A stretch of 64,000 nucleotides of DNA, taken from a bacterium. GTDB taxonomy: Bacteria; Armatimonadota; Zipacnadia; Zipacnadales; Zipacnadaceae. The stretch is taken from positions 62,001-126,000 of the forward strand of contig JAUVXR010000002.1 of NCBI GenBank assembly GCA_030603495.1. The letters are read 5' to 3'. Below are positions 10,901 to 18,275 of the stretch, in pieces; the first letter of the stretch is position 1, and the number at the start of each line of letters is the position of its first letter. Under the pieces are notes generated by a model. The model made no database searches, was not told the DNA's origin, and saw nothing but the letters and a program-made list of their open reading frames with translations. The translations under genes were made by a program, and so were the position numbers.

Positions 10901-11022
10901 ACGAGGCGGCATCCAGGGCCCAAAGACCGCCGCCGCGCATGGGTTGCAGGCAATGCGGGGGCAGCTAAGAAGTTGCGCAGGAGCAACGACCTCGGTTTGC
11001 GGGCCTTTGTCTCTAGCATCAT
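7945..11022 (-). CDS. Secreted C39-like cysteine peptidase with Ig/PKD-like domains and FlgD-like tail
   Basis: A 1025-residue exported protein. The chosen ATG (11022) has GGGAGAG five bases upstream; longer readings to 11118 lack one. A signal anchor (LVLLAVVALLLISSSVSLA) precedes a papain-fold C39-like domain: the candidate nucleophile is in DWCYGCSPTSAAMMFGYYD, the histidine in LIHLEGHSMVGLGYD and an acidic partner in MYIHDTWDHNDH. Two Ig or PKD-like domains follow (about residues 375-560), then the same carboxy-terminal module as the gene after it, closing with a FlgD-like Ig (ICNISGVVIQRLS, MLWDGRSQRGSKVPAGRY). The catalytic triad looks intact, so protease activity on surface or secreted substrates is plausible. 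The shared tail with the downstream protein suggests a common surface sorting or anchoring signal. Confidence 0.7.
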   Translation of the reverse strand: MMLETKARKPRSLLLRNFLAAPALPATHARRRSLGPGCRLVLLAVVALLLISSSVSLAAVEDYIVRTFEYEGKTVVQMVVPGCPPELRQSEPPVVLPAAVGPDQAVNVLTNVPALDWCYGCSPTSAAMMFGYYDNLAGLGNMYAGPTNGGVFPMTNASWGYGECPLSATHMSYDGRTTRGNVDDYWVAFGDPGPDPFIVNGWVEHIHADCTADFMGTNQSNFNASDGTTYFFYNDDGSPFYDPPDSEGYRDGGHGMQLFAESRGYSVVENFSQYILNSVRGNTEQGFTFEDFQAEIDAGRPVLIHLEGHSMVGLGYDTDTGDMYIHDTWDHNDHTMPWGGIYSDMQHYAVNVIRLGHLRVTDGPEGDPNPVTGEGQVQCSVSAVDDLSHSLTYRWSATDDAGSFDTPGAPTTIWTSPENTTDSTIEYRISVTVTCSEGASVTASYIQLVEPTRPVIEITNPLNNSAIFSTTPVIQAFITDPDSGVDESSIVLTIDTDVYTLGDFTYDADSGFLRYEASLGEGAHQVTVRAKNNDGDEAEKTIYFRILQKSFDAGLHLFSLPYTYNPGQFPTPSSLFGLDPDEVATTRWWPQDSSSNKYRVYDPENGSYDTYGTFNPPDAQGGSAIVDSPPAGLGYFIRLKTTAGGTIEDTGIALDGLTSSYEIDLGYGTNRPRGWNMIGCPFTNAVNFGSAQFITEGNYQSFFEAIEEGVTDGILWGFTSTGDSGYYDFPASPAGASLEPFKGYWLHVWEDTTVVIFAGQLGGAAAEHPEVGTISSEDGWQAQIIASAGGHTDQANYIGISSRATAGYDPGLDVVEPPAVDDVIQCYQPRSDWEQYSAHYARDIRPAAAGSQTWDIEVFCGLSNVPVTLTWPRLNAEVPTEIKLMLEDLDSGQQVFMRTAGGYTFSSPEGGAVRHLRIVAYDDTATSLTLSGISAQALSDSGGVVITYSVSKPATVGAEICNISGVVIQRLSERTSSGGQVEMMLWDGRSQRGSKVPAGRYLARITAEAADGQTVQAVRPFTILP

Positions 11023-11121
11023 TCGTGCTCTCCCGTCACTTTTCAGCATCATTATGTGCTGGTACAACGCTGCCTGCCAACAACGTCCCCTCACCGACAA
11101 AGTCAAGTAAGTCTGCATCTG

Positions 11122-11142
11122 CCGGTTCCAGCTAGGAACCGG
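11122..11142. other. 8-bp perfect hairpin overlapping the stop codon of the C11 protease gene
   Basis: CCGGTTCC, five loop bases, GGAACCGG. The TAG stop of the upstream gene falls in the loop. There is no T-tract on the minus strand, so it is unlikely to terminate fully; it could protect the upstream mRNA 3' end or attenuate read-through within the operon. Confidence 0.5.
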
Positions 11143-12379
11143 ATAGGAATTGCCCTGTCAGCACCTCCGGCATTGCTCCTGCGACCCCGGCCGCCTGCAG
11201 GCCGCTCAGGTATGAGTTTAGGAAAGGCAGCCAAGACTCTATAGTCTGGCCCTTCCCAGCCTGCCCATACGCCGCCGGCCATCCCTCCCTGCCCAGGGGG
11301 AAAAACACTGCCAATCCCTGATCTCGGACCTGCACCGGGGCCAGCGGACCTTGCAGATAGCTGGCAACTATAGCCCGTCTAGTAGCCCGGGCCAGTTGCC
11401 GAGCTTGCTGGGCAACTCCGCCATGAGCAGTAAGGCCCCCCAGCGCAGTCGCGAAACCACCCAGATCTACTAACTCCGACTGGGTCCCCCAACTCTCCGC
11501 TCGGCTGCGCGCCAGGGTTATCTCCGGGATTATTGCGGGCATTTCATCTTGTGCCCCAGCCACCAAGGCTCGTAGTCGCCGCCCCACCGCCGCCGCTCTG
11601 GACATATCAATCGCAATCAAAGAGATGGCCACGTCAGGCTCATGCTGCCACATATCGCCCAGGCTGGCCACAGCCTGTTGCGCCAACGCTCGCCCATCCC
11701 CCCCAGGATGGGCTATCAGCCACGACAGTATTTCATCCCATGGCAGCCCGGGGCTATACATCAACCCGGGTGTGCCTACCAGGTAGCGCACCGTCCCCGC
11801 CAACTTCGCCGCGACTTCCACAGTGACGCCAAAGCAGCAATCCAGGAAAAGCGCGTCCAACTTCTCCTGAGCGCTGCCCTCAACCCCGTGTGACAAGGCC
11901 ACTTGCAGGTCCAGCCATAGGAAGCTGGCTCCTGCCCTGTCTTGCTCTGAGGCCAGCGTCGGGGCTACCTGTCCGTGGCCGACGACCACCAGCGCGTAAC
12001 GTTTAGCCACCGCTTGCTGCATCCCCCATTTTATAAGGTTCGCAATACGCTTCCCCTGCGACGCCTCGCTCAGCTCCACCACCTGGCAATGTCGTTGCCC
12101 CACTTTGTCGAAGAAGTAGCGCTGCCCCCGCACTTCCCCTGGCTCATTGCTGTCCGTGGTCACCACCTCGGCAACCGCAGTGATTTGACTCGCGTGCCGC
12201 ACCCTCTCCAGGTAGCGCAGGTAGCGCTCCCCGAGCCGCGGGAGGTCAGCCTGCTCACTTACATATACCAGTAGCCCCCATTCTGCTGGTCGGGCCGAAG
12301 CACCACTAACCTCGACCAGAGCCAACAGCCCCAACACCACCGCGCACCCAAGGTATTTCCCCCATCCCGAGGCTGTCAT
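11132..12379 (-). CDS. Secreted clostripain-family (peptidase C11, clan CD) cysteine protease
   Basis: A 415-residue exported protein. The N-terminal signal is YLGCAVVLGLLALVEVSGASA. The C11 signature is visible: a hydrophobic strand leading to the catalytic histidine in YALVVVGHGQ (about residue 133) and the strand with the catalytic cysteine in LDALFLDCCFGVTVEVAAKL (about residue 181), where clostripain-type enzymes have D-x-C-x-M/x-x-x-x-E. Clan CD enzymes cut after basic residues and include gingipains and the PorU sortase of type IX secretion. The gene is second in the operon, 68 bases after the CsgG-like gene. Its neighbours carry FlgD-like tails, so a tail-processing role is possible but unproven. 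Loss of activity cannot be excluded without structure, but both catalytic residues appear present. Confidence 0.75.
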   Translation of the reverse strand: MTASGWGKYLGCAVVLGLLALVEVSGASARPAEWGLLVYVSEQADLPRLGERYLRYLERVRHASQITAVAEVVTTDSNEPGEVRGQRYFFDKVGQRHCQVVELSEASQGKRIANLIKWGMQQAVAKRYALVVVGHGQVAPTLASEQDRAGASFLWLDLQVALSHGVEGSAQEKLDALFLDCCFGVTVEVAAKLAGTVRYLVGTPGLMYSPGLPWDEILSWLIAHPGGDGRALAQQAVASLGDMWQHEPDVAISLIAIDMSRAAAVGRRLRALVAGAQDEMPAIIPEITLARSRAESWGTQSELVDLGGFATALGGLTAHGGVAQQARQLARATRRAIVASYLQGPLAPVQVRDQGLAVFFPLGREGWPAAYGQAGKGQTIESWLPFLNSYLSGLQAAGVAGAMPEVLTGQFLSGS

Positions 12380-12447
12380 TGCTCGCTTTCGTCTTGCCCG
12401 GCAACCGGCCCATCTCGGCCTGTTGCTAAGAGATCTCGTACGTGCTC

Positions 12448-14388
12448 TCAGCGGCGCCCGTCCCCGAACTCTTGCCCGCGTTCATGCCATAAGCCGCTGC
12501 GACTGGCGGGATGCCGCGCCGGGCGGTCACTGCCCCCTACCGCCGCGCTTGACGGCGGGGATGGCGGCCCTTCGGCGGTGGTGAAGGTGAACACGCTGCT
12601 GTAGATCCAACCAGTCCGATATTCACCAGCTACGTACGAAATGGGGTCAGCTTCGCCTATCTTCCGGTTGCCCACTACCCACCAATATTGCCTGGCATTG
12701 TCAAAGGTATAATCCGTGACGGTATGGGTCATGTAGTTGCTGCCGGTCCACGAGAGGTCACCACTCGTGTACACAGGCGGCCAGCTTAGCGTCGGGCTAT
12801 CGTAGACTTGCACCTGGTACTGGTCGGCGCGCACTGAAGGAGTCCATTCGAAGGTAACACTGGTAGGATTAATCCCCCCGGTGTTGCTGTCGGGCTCCTC
12901 GAGGATAGCCGGCTCGAAGTAAGTCACTGGCCCCGCTGCCCGACTCGCTTCGCTGAGTGCGTCGGGAGGGTCAACCTCCTGCGCGGCTTCTTCCTCTTCT
13001 TCCTCCTCCTGCGCCGGGCCTACCCGGGTTGCCCTCACCCCTGCCGACCCGACAACCGGGGGAACGGGTTGGATCGGGTCCACGACGCGCGCTACCTTGT
13101 AGAAATATGTGTCGCCGGTCACCAGTGCGGGGTCGTCGTAGGTAATATCCACACTACCGTCAGCCATTTCGTTGTTACGGTCGAGATACTGAAAGCTCGT
13201 GCTAAAGATAACCCCCAGGCGAGCCGGGGCAGTATCCTCGTAGAAATCCAGCCGTGGCTCACTGGTCGCACCGACGATATTCTCTGGTTCAGCGATCAGA
13301 CCGGCACTTTCACCCCGATAGAACAGCCAGGCGTGGACCTGACTCGTTTCCGGGATCAAACCACGGTCCAGATTCACCCTGATGAACGGTGTCAGGCCCA
13401 GTCCGGCTTGGCCGATTTGCGCGTCAACCACAGGTGGCTTGGTCGTTCCCTTGCTCATGCCTATCGCCAGTACCCCGAGCAGCATAGCGAACGCCCAACC
13501 TTTGCGTATCGTCTTAGTAATGCTTTGGCGGTGCTGGCGCTCTCGGACGACCTCAGAGGGAGTGTACTGCGCGTAGATATAGTCGCCGGTGCGAGGCCAC
13601 AGACTATCGCCAATGGCCCTGCCCTTGGAGAACCGAGCCTGCACGTCGAAGACCGTGATCTCCCCCACCGCCCGAGCCTTAACCCGCTGAAGATCAGGAT
13701 TCCAGTCGGCGCGCACGACCACCATATTCTGCCCATCGTGAACGCCGTTGTTCAGACCAATGTTCATGGTTACGATCCCGTGGTTGTCTACAGAGTCAAT
13801 CTTCCCCCGCGGCACATGATGGCGCAACATCGTCCTAACCGCTGCCTCTGCCACCTGCCGGAGTGCCTCGTTGACCACGGTAGCGTCGTCCCCCCGCCAG
13901 CCCGGAATTGGCGCGGTCTCGACAGAAACCATCGCGCCATCCAGAACCCACCCCAGGAAAACGTCCATCGCCTTGAGCTCCAGGCGCACCCGGCACTGAC
14001 CGGTCCCGCGGTCCACCGCCACTTCGTGCACGGTGCCAGTAATTACCTTATCAACCTGGAGATACTCACCGAGACGAACCTGTTGGGTCTCCATCAGCGG
14101 CGGTACCAGCCCCAGGTCCGCCAGGGCTGCGTGCAGTGAGCGCTTGGCAATAGTCCGGAACTCCCCAGAATCTTCCAAGGCCATAGCCACCGCATCGGTG
14201 GCCTTCTCCGAGGCCTTGAACGAATCGTGGCCGGTGATATCCTGAATCGGCAGCACTACTGCGGAGGTCATCTCGGTAAAGGCTTGCCCATAGGCAGCAG
14301 TCGGAGCAAGACCGTAGGGGACTGCGATCAAGACTGCTACAATGAGTGCTACGTGCTTGGCTAGGGGTTCGTGGCTTATCCGGTACAT
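12448..14388 (-). CDS. Exported CsgG-like envelope protein with fibronectin-like C-terminal domains
   Basis: A 646-residue exported protein, first gene of the envelope operon. ATG 14388 is preceded by GGGAGAG eight bases upstream. The signal region is VALIVAVLIAVPYGLAP. The next 230 residues look like a CsgG/TolB-N-type domain (AVVLPIQDITGHDSFKAS, LGEYLQVDKVITGTVHEVAV) followed by an outer-surface beta domain with DGQNMVVVRADWN. A transmembrane-like segment (KGWAFAMLLGVLAIGMS) separates this from at least one fibronectin-like domain (VTFEWTPSVRADQYQVQVYD) after a run of seven glutamates. The last 40 residues are basic, proline-rich and low in complexity. The layout matches the later gene at 3771-4838. 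Function unknown; the context suggests an envelope scaffold or export component. Confidence 0.6.
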   Translation of the reverse strand: MYRISHEPLAKHVALIVAVLIAVPYGLAPTAAYGQAFTEMTSAVVLPIQDITGHDSFKASEKATDAVAMALEDSGEFRTIAKRSLHAALADLGLVPPLMETQQVRLGEYLQVDKVITGTVHEVAVDRGTGQCRVRLELKAMDVFLGWVLDGAMVSVETAPIPGWRGDDATVVNEALRQVAEAAVRTMLRHHVPRGKIDSVDNHGIVTMNIGLNNGVHDGQNMVVVRADWNPDLQRVKARAVGEITVFDVQARFSKGRAIGDSLWPRTGDYIYAQYTPSEVVRERQHRQSITKTIRKGWAFAMLLGVLAIGMSKGTTKPPVVDAQIGQAGLGLTPFIRVNLDRGLIPETSQVHAWLFYRGESAGLIAEPENIVGATSEPRLDFYEDTAPARLGVIFSTSFQYLDRNNEMADGSVDITYDDPALVTGDTYFYKVARVVDPIQPVPPVVGSAGVRATRVGPAQEEEEEEEAAQEVDPPDALSEASRAAGPVTYFEPAILEEPDSNTGGINPTSVTFEWTPSVRADQYQVQVYDSPTLSWPPVYTSGDLSWTGSNYMTHTVTDYTFDNARQYWWVVGNRKIGEADPISYVAGEYRTGWIYSSVFTFTTAEGPPSPPSSAAVGGSDRPARHPASRSGLWHERGQEFGDGRR

Positions 14389-14445
14389 TGGCTACACTCT
14401 CCCTATGAGGATGTCGCTGGTTCTGTCTATGTGTTAATGTAGCTT

Positions 14446-14475
14446 AGTATACCACAGCGCCGTCAAACGTGTAAA
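14446..14475 (-). promoter_or_regulatory. Sigma-70-type promoter of the envelope operon
   Basis: On the minus strand TTTACA (14470-14475), an 18-base spacer and TATACT (14446-14451). Transcription would start near 14438 and leave a leader of about 50 bases before the ATG at 14388. Confidence 0.65.
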
Positions 14476-14841
14476 CTCTCCCGACACCTCTCCCACCTGA
14501 GTCTCCACTGACCTTGTCCATCTTCTACTACGACAATATCATCCTCGTTTCTTCACCAGCGCCCAGCCCAACACCATTCCGCCACCCGTCTCAGTTACAA
14601 GCGGCCTGGCCTTCAACCACCGCGATGTCCGTGTTTGCCCTTGTCTCTGGCTCCGTATTATAGCACAGGCCCTCTCTCGGTGCAAGCCTAACTTGGCTGC
14701 TAGCAGCAGCCCTCCCCAGATCCCAACGCCTCTGCTGCATCCCAAACTGGTAAGGCCGGGCAACCACGGCGCCTACTTATGACTCTGGGACCTTGCCCAA
14801 TTCACCGAGATTCTCGGCCAGCACGGACTGCCCGCCTGCCG
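14476..14841. other. Intergenic region with no recognisable gene
   Basis: About 365 bases between the envelope-operon promoter and the end of the aspartokinase-like gene. Short open frames on both strands have no ribosome binding site and no recognisable family. I see no strong hairpin with a T-tract. Confidence 0.5.
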
Positions 14842-15708
14842 CTACCCGGCACACACAACGCGCGTGCCCGAAACCTGTGGATCAAAGCCGCTGCGAACCC
14901 AAATGTCGACTTTCTGCTGTAGAGCATACTCGACCGCCTCCCGCTGAATGACCTGCGGGAACTTCGGCCACTCCAGCAGCTCCCGGCCATCCACCTCACC
15001 CAACTTCCGCGCCTCCTCATGGACGGACGGGTCGCGGTCATAGATGCCGTCCACGTCGCTGCACATTGTCGCTTCGCTCTGGCCCAGCGCAGCAGCCAGT
15101 GCCACGGCCGTCAAGTTGGACCCACCTCGCCCCAGAACGGACACCTGGTCCCGGCCCGTCTTCACTTCCCGGCAGTAGCCCTGGAACCCGGCTACCACCG
15201 GCACAATGCCCCAGTCAATTAGCTCCAGAATATACTCGCTGTCTACCGACTCAATCAACGCGCCGACTACTCCACCCGTGGTGCGTATCCCCGCCTCCCG
15301 GCCGGTCATTGAATAGGCGGGACAGCCCATCGCCTCCAGCGCCATAGCCAGCGACGAGTTGGCGCGCAACTCCCCGCTCATAAGCAGCCGGGCGTATTCG
15401 CGATCCGACGGGTTAGGAGAGATGTAGGCACTGAGCTGGTCCAGCTTGTCAGTGGCCCAGTCAAATGCGGAGACAACGATTACGGGAGTTACCCCTTCTT
15501 CACACAGCGGTATAACATACCCCTCGGCGATCTCGCGTAGCCGTTTGGCCCGGGCCCGATTGCGCCACTGCTCCAGCAGGCGGTATATCTGGTTAGCATC
15601 CCCCAGCCCACAGCATTCTTCGACTAGCCGATCTTCGCCCGGGCCGAACCGCTCATAGCCCTGCAGCGTTCTTCCTCCGAATTTCAGCACCGGTATCGTT
15701 GCCGACAC
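14842..15708 (-). CDS. Aspartokinase-like amino acid kinase lacking ACT domains
   Basis: A 288-residue cytoplasmic kinase of the amino acid kinase family. The KFGG motif at the N-terminus (VLKFGGRTLQG), the substrate segment RANSSLAMALEAMG and the block VLGRGGSNLTAVALAAAL followed by CSDVDGIYDRDP match the aspartate kinase catalytic domain that phosphorylates aspartate at the start of lysine, threonine and methionine synthesis. The normal family sequence is GRGGSDTTA; here D is replaced by N and T by L. The protein stops after the catalytic domain, with none of the ACT regulatory domains that give feedback control. It could be a specialised kinase for another carboxylate. It starts at GTG 15708 behind a consensus promoter and stands alone. 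Confidence 0.75.
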   Translation of the reverse strand: MSATIPVLKFGGRTLQGYERFGPGEDRLVEECCGLGDANQIYRLLEQWRNRARAKRLREIAEGYVIPLCEEGVTPVIVVSAFDWATDKLDQLSAYISPNPSDREYARLLMSGELRANSSLAMALEAMGCPAYSMTGREAGIRTTGGVVGALIESVDSEYILELIDWGIVPVVAGFQGYCREVKTGRDQVSVLGRGGSNLTAVALAAALGQSEATMCSDVDGIYDRDPSVHEEARKLGEVDGRELLEWPKFPQVIQREAVEYALQQKVDIWVRSGFDPQVSGTRVVCAG

Positions 15709-15762
15709 TGTCTTTCCATACGCTCCAATAATGGCAGGTTACACTTAGATAGCGCTGCTGAG

Positions 15763-15790
15763 ATTATAACCATAATCAATCTGCTGTCAA
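15763..15790 (-). promoter_or_regulatory. Consensus sigma-70-type promoter for the aspartokinase-like gene
   Basis: Minus strand TTGACA (15785-15790), a 16-base spacer and TATAAT (15763-15768): both hexamers are perfect. The leader to the GTG start is about 47 bases. Confidence 0.8.
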
Positions 15791-15839
15791 CCGTGCCGCC
15801 CCATATTCCTCGGGCAAGGGGAATCAACCTCCGACCGGG

Positions 15840-16277
15840 TCAGAGCAGCAACCGCGCAAGGTTGACGGCCCAGCCGACCAGCAGTATGACGAGCATTACT
15901 CGCCCCCCCTGCTCCGAGAACAGCCAGCGGGGCAGCAGCATCCCGTCCCGTACCAGCCCTATAATTGTTGCCAGCAATACTGCCCACGTCGCCAGATAGG
16001 CCGCCGGGCCTAAAATATGGATGTTGAAAGCAGCAACTACTCGCCCGTCAGCCATCAGGGCGAAGGCCGTAGTCATCCCGCAAAAGGGGCACGGCAAGCC
16101 CGTCAGCCAACGGAAGAGGCACGGCAGCGGCAATAGGTGCTCGTGGGTGCCATAGCCGCCGGCTTCAGGAGTCAGCAGCCGCGCAACTATCAGCACAGCC
16201 AAAGCCCCCAGGGCCCACAAGAGCGATTGCTTCCGCCCTTCCGACCACCACCCAACTGCCCGCCCAGACGATACCAT
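15840..16277 (-). CDS. DUF2752 family membrane protein
   Basis: About 145 residues with three to four hydrophobic segments (SLLWALGALAVLIVARLL, AAYLATWAVLLATIIGLV, VMLVILLVGWAVNLARLLL). The diagnostic DUF2752 block is CLFRWLTGLPCPFCGMTTA, with the CPxCG motif that is conserved across the family. The function of this family is unknown. The frame stays open back into the tRNA-Leu gene, so the true start must be inside. ATG 16277 is preferred; tandem GTG codons about 19 codons earlier, behind an AAGAG, are an alternative. The gene lies about 130 bases downstream of the tRNA on the same strand and may be read from its promoter. Confidence 0.8.
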   Translation of the reverse strand: MVSSGRAVGWWSEGRKQSLLWALGALAVLIVARLLTPEAGGYGTHEHLLPLPCLFRWLTGLPCPFCGMTTAFALMADGRVVAAFNIHILGPAAYLATWAVLLATIIGLVRDGMLLPRWLFSEQGGRVMLVILLVGWAVNLARLLL

Positions 16278-16407
16278 CAGCCTGTCGCTGTCGGCCGGAG
16301 CAGCCCTCTGGATTCTCGCACAAGACTCAGACACCACTGTGCTCTTGATGGATGGTTGGAGCGATCGCCGCCATGCGTATTGAGATTGGCAAGTCAGGAT
16401 AAGATGG

Positions 16408-16496
16408 TGGTGCCGGGGATGGGATTTGAACCCATACGCTCCTTGCGGAGCCCAGGATTTTAAGTCCCGTGCGTCTGCCGATTCCGCCACCCCGGC
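16408..16496 (-). tRNA. tRNA-Leu (anticodon TAA)
   Basis: The minus strand gives acceptor GCCGGGG paired with CCCCGGC, discriminator A and an encoded CCA. The anticodon loop reads ACTTAAAAT with anticodon TAA. A long variable arm (GGGCTCCGCAAGGAGCGT region) and T-loop GGTTCAAATCC confirm a class II leucine tRNA. Confidence 0.97.
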
Positions 16497-16506
16497 CCTA
16501 GCCTTG

Positions 16507-16535
16507 ATATTAACATACCCCGCTCAGGCTGTCCA
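16507..16535 (-). promoter_or_regulatory. Candidate promoter of tRNA-Leu(TAA)
   Basis: Minus strand TGGACA (16530-16535), a 17-base spacer and TAATAT (16507-16512), ending 10 bases before the tRNA 5' end. An overlapping TATGTT is an alternative -10. Confidence 0.45.
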
Positions 16536-16580
16536 CCAATCCCCAATTTCCCCCTACTCCGCTGGCACCGGGTGTTTCCG

Positions 16581-16608
16581 CTTGGTTGACGGTTGGCTCA
16601 AGGCCTAC
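16581..16608 (-). repeat. PDLELTVKQ repeat, copy a (degenerate)
   Basis: The minus strand reads V-G-L-E-P-T-V-N-Q-A, a diverged match to the repeat core found at 16931, 18391, 19446, 20261 and 20917. It lies just past the stop of the small gene at 16621-16899. Confidence 0.5.
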
Positions 16609-16620
16609 CGTGATGGCCTG

Positions 16621-16899
16621 TTATTCGTCCCTAGTTCGCAAATGGGCGTGAGGATCAACCCCAATTGACGTAAGGTACTCATCAATAGCCCGGTGCTTGG
16701 CCAGGGCGCAGCCCAAGGTGATAAGCTCCGCGGGATCTACTTCTTCCAGGTCCACGGCACCGAGTTCGCCCAGCTCGCGCAGGCACTTGTGGAAGTCAAT
16801 GGTGCGGACCACTTTAGCGCCGGCAACAGTGTCTTCGATTTCGACCTCTACGTTCTCGGGCACTTCTATGGATGTCAATATGCGCGCCTTTATAGCCAT
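16621..16899 (-). CDS. Small hypothetical cytoplasmic protein
   Basis: A 92-residue acidic protein with no signal peptide and no recognised family. It starts AIKARILTSIEVPENVEVEI and contains LRELGELGAVDLEEVDPAEL and a C-terminal DPHAHLRTRDE. ATG 16899 is preceded by AAGGAGAG eight bases upstream, so it is probably translated. It sits directly after an AAC(3)-like gene fragment that contains repeat copy b, and is followed by copy a. Its composition (beta strands then an acidic helix) might fit a small DNA- or protein-binding modulator, but this is not supported by any motif. Confidence 0.6.
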   Translation of the reverse strand: MAIKARILTSIEVPENVEVEIEDTVAGAKVVRTIDFHKCLRELGELGAVDLEEVDPAELITLGCALAKHRAIDEYLTSIGVDPHAHLRTRDE

Positions 16900-16923
16900 G
16901 CAACTGCTCTCCTTGCTTTCAGA

Positions 16924-17076
16924 TTACCCGCCTTGCTTGACGGTCAGCTCAAGGTCTGGCATAACCGTAGAACTAGAAAGCGAGCTGTGGACACCGACTA
17001 TATTTCGCTCCCCCAGGCCTAGCCTCCGCAACCCCTGCTTCATATCTTCTTTGGTGAGGACGGTTTGTCCGATCAT
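16924..17076 (-). pseudogene. Fragment of an aminoglycoside N(3)-acetyltransferase-like gene fused to repeat copy b
   Basis: A 50-residue open frame starting at ATG 17076. The first 30 residues (VLTKEDMKQGLRRLG, then VGVHSSLSS) match the N-terminus of the Antibiotic_NAT / AAC(3) family, which begins with the same (T)K-E-D-L ... G-L ... V-HSSLSS pattern. The frame then runs straight into MPDLELTVKQ of the dispersed repeat and stops after GG. The rest of the enzyme, over 200 residues including the acetyl-CoA site, is missing, so this cannot be functional. The join shows that the repeat marks a recombination point. The next gene upstream is a different acetyltransferase. Confidence 0.7.
16931..16962 (-). 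repeat. PDLELTVKQ repeat, copy b
   Basis: The minus strand encodes MPDLELTVKQGG and a stop. It is the closest match to copies d, e and f in the first 25 bases and then diverges. Confidence 0.75.
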
Positions 17077-17111
17077 TTTGAACTAACCTCTTAAGGCTGG
17101 TAGCAAACTGA

Positions 17112-18233
17112 CTACCATCTATCGCTCGCGGGGTGATGATACGGTACCTCCGGCAGCAAGGCCTGCAGAGCTTGCGCCACCTCGGGGCCGAGCTTGGGTC
17201 TCAGCGTCAGACCGCCGCGCAGGTAACCCTCCCAGGCGGAGATCATGCCGCAAACGATCTGCGTCAGCAGCTCGCGGGATCCGACCAGGTCCAGAGCCGC
17301 TCCCGACCCACCCAGTCCGAGAGTACCGGATTGCTCACCCCAGGTTAGCGTGATTGCTTCCGCCAAGACTGATTTATCCAAAGCAGTGGCTCTCTCCTCA
17401 AACATAGGGCGCAGCAAGTTAAGCAGCCCCGGCAGGTCGAGGATTTTGAACTGGAAAACACAAGCCGGTGCCGGCCGGTAGCCGCGAGCCCACAAGAGAT
17501 GCACCAGTGGTTGGTCGCCCTCCGATATGGAGAAGGTGAGTTCGGTCTCTCCCAACTCTCTTACTGCGGCGCTGAGAGCATACAGAAGTGCGTCAGCGAC
17601 TACTAGTCGATCCTCGATGTCCGGGGGAACAAAGAGCCCCGCCACCAAGCCGGGCCAGTATAGGAAGCGCTCGCAGAATCCGATTATCTCTCCGTGTTTC
17701 TCGGCGATAACCCCGACTGGCTCTTGACCGCCTTTTCGACACCCCTCTTCGCTTGTATACCAAGAATGGCTTTTCCTCCACCAAACCAGGTTCTTCTCAC
17801 ACACACCAAAGTACGGCCGTTGGACCTGTTTGACGAAGCTTAGCACGGCGGCTTCATCATCGTCGCAATATGGCCGCACTGCGACCTGCCCAGCTTGCTC
17901 CGTTGCAAGCGGGCCGCTATAATTACGTTGGTTAAAGAGGTATACATGGCCAGCACGGGCGTAAAGCCGGCGGGGGTGATTACCAGCACTCACGGCTGAG
18001 CAGGTATAACCATGGTCTAGCGCAAACTGATGCGCTCGCTGCATCATGCCAGCGGCGATGCCTCGACGCCGCACGCTCTCGTCGACGCTTACACCGCCAA
18101 TCCCAGCTAGCGGAACACAGACCCCAGTGGGAAACTGAAAGGAAATATGGGGAACTGTGATGCGACCGACATCGTTGCTCTCTAGGGCGGCTATAACAGT
18201 ATTCGCTTCCCATCGGAACCGAGGTTCAGTCAT
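17112..18233 (-). CDS. Eis-like GNAT N-acetyltransferase
   Basis: A 373-residue cytoplasmic acetyltransferase. The GNAT acetyl-CoA site is clear: GGVSVDESVRRRGIAAGMM, followed by HQFALDHGY and SAVSAGNHPRRLYARAGH. Length and the C-terminal second half (LRPMFEERATALDKS and on) match multi-domain Eis/YpeA-type enzymes that acetylate amines, among them aminoglycosides in mycobacterial Eis. Substrate here is unknown. It is upstream of an AAC(3)-like remnant, so two acetyltransferase genes once stood side by side. The ATG at 18233 has AGGAGGACA upstream. The gene lies in the accessory array, with a decayed HTH gene upstream. Confidence 0.8.
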   Translation of the reverse strand: MTEPRFRWEANTVIAALESNDVGRITVPHISFQFPTGVCVPLAGIGGVSVDESVRRRGIAAGMMQRAHQFALDHGYTCSAVSAGNHPRRLYARAGHVYLFNQRNYSGPLATEQAGQVAVRPYCDDDEAAVLSFVKQVQRPYFGVCEKNLVWWRKSHSWYTSEEGCRKGGQEPVGVIAEKHGEIIGFCERFLYWPGLVAGLFVPPDIEDRLVVADALLYALSAAVRELGETELTFSISEGDQPLVHLLWARGYRPAPACVFQFKILDLPGLLNLLRPMFEERATALDKSVLAEAITLTWGEQSGTLGLGGSGAALDLVGSRELLTQIVCGMISAWEGYLRGGLTLRPKLGPEVAQALQALLPEVPYHHPASDRW

Positions 18234-18275
18234 CGGGAATGTCCTCCTGTGATACTTTCGGCTTGTTCGGAGCGG

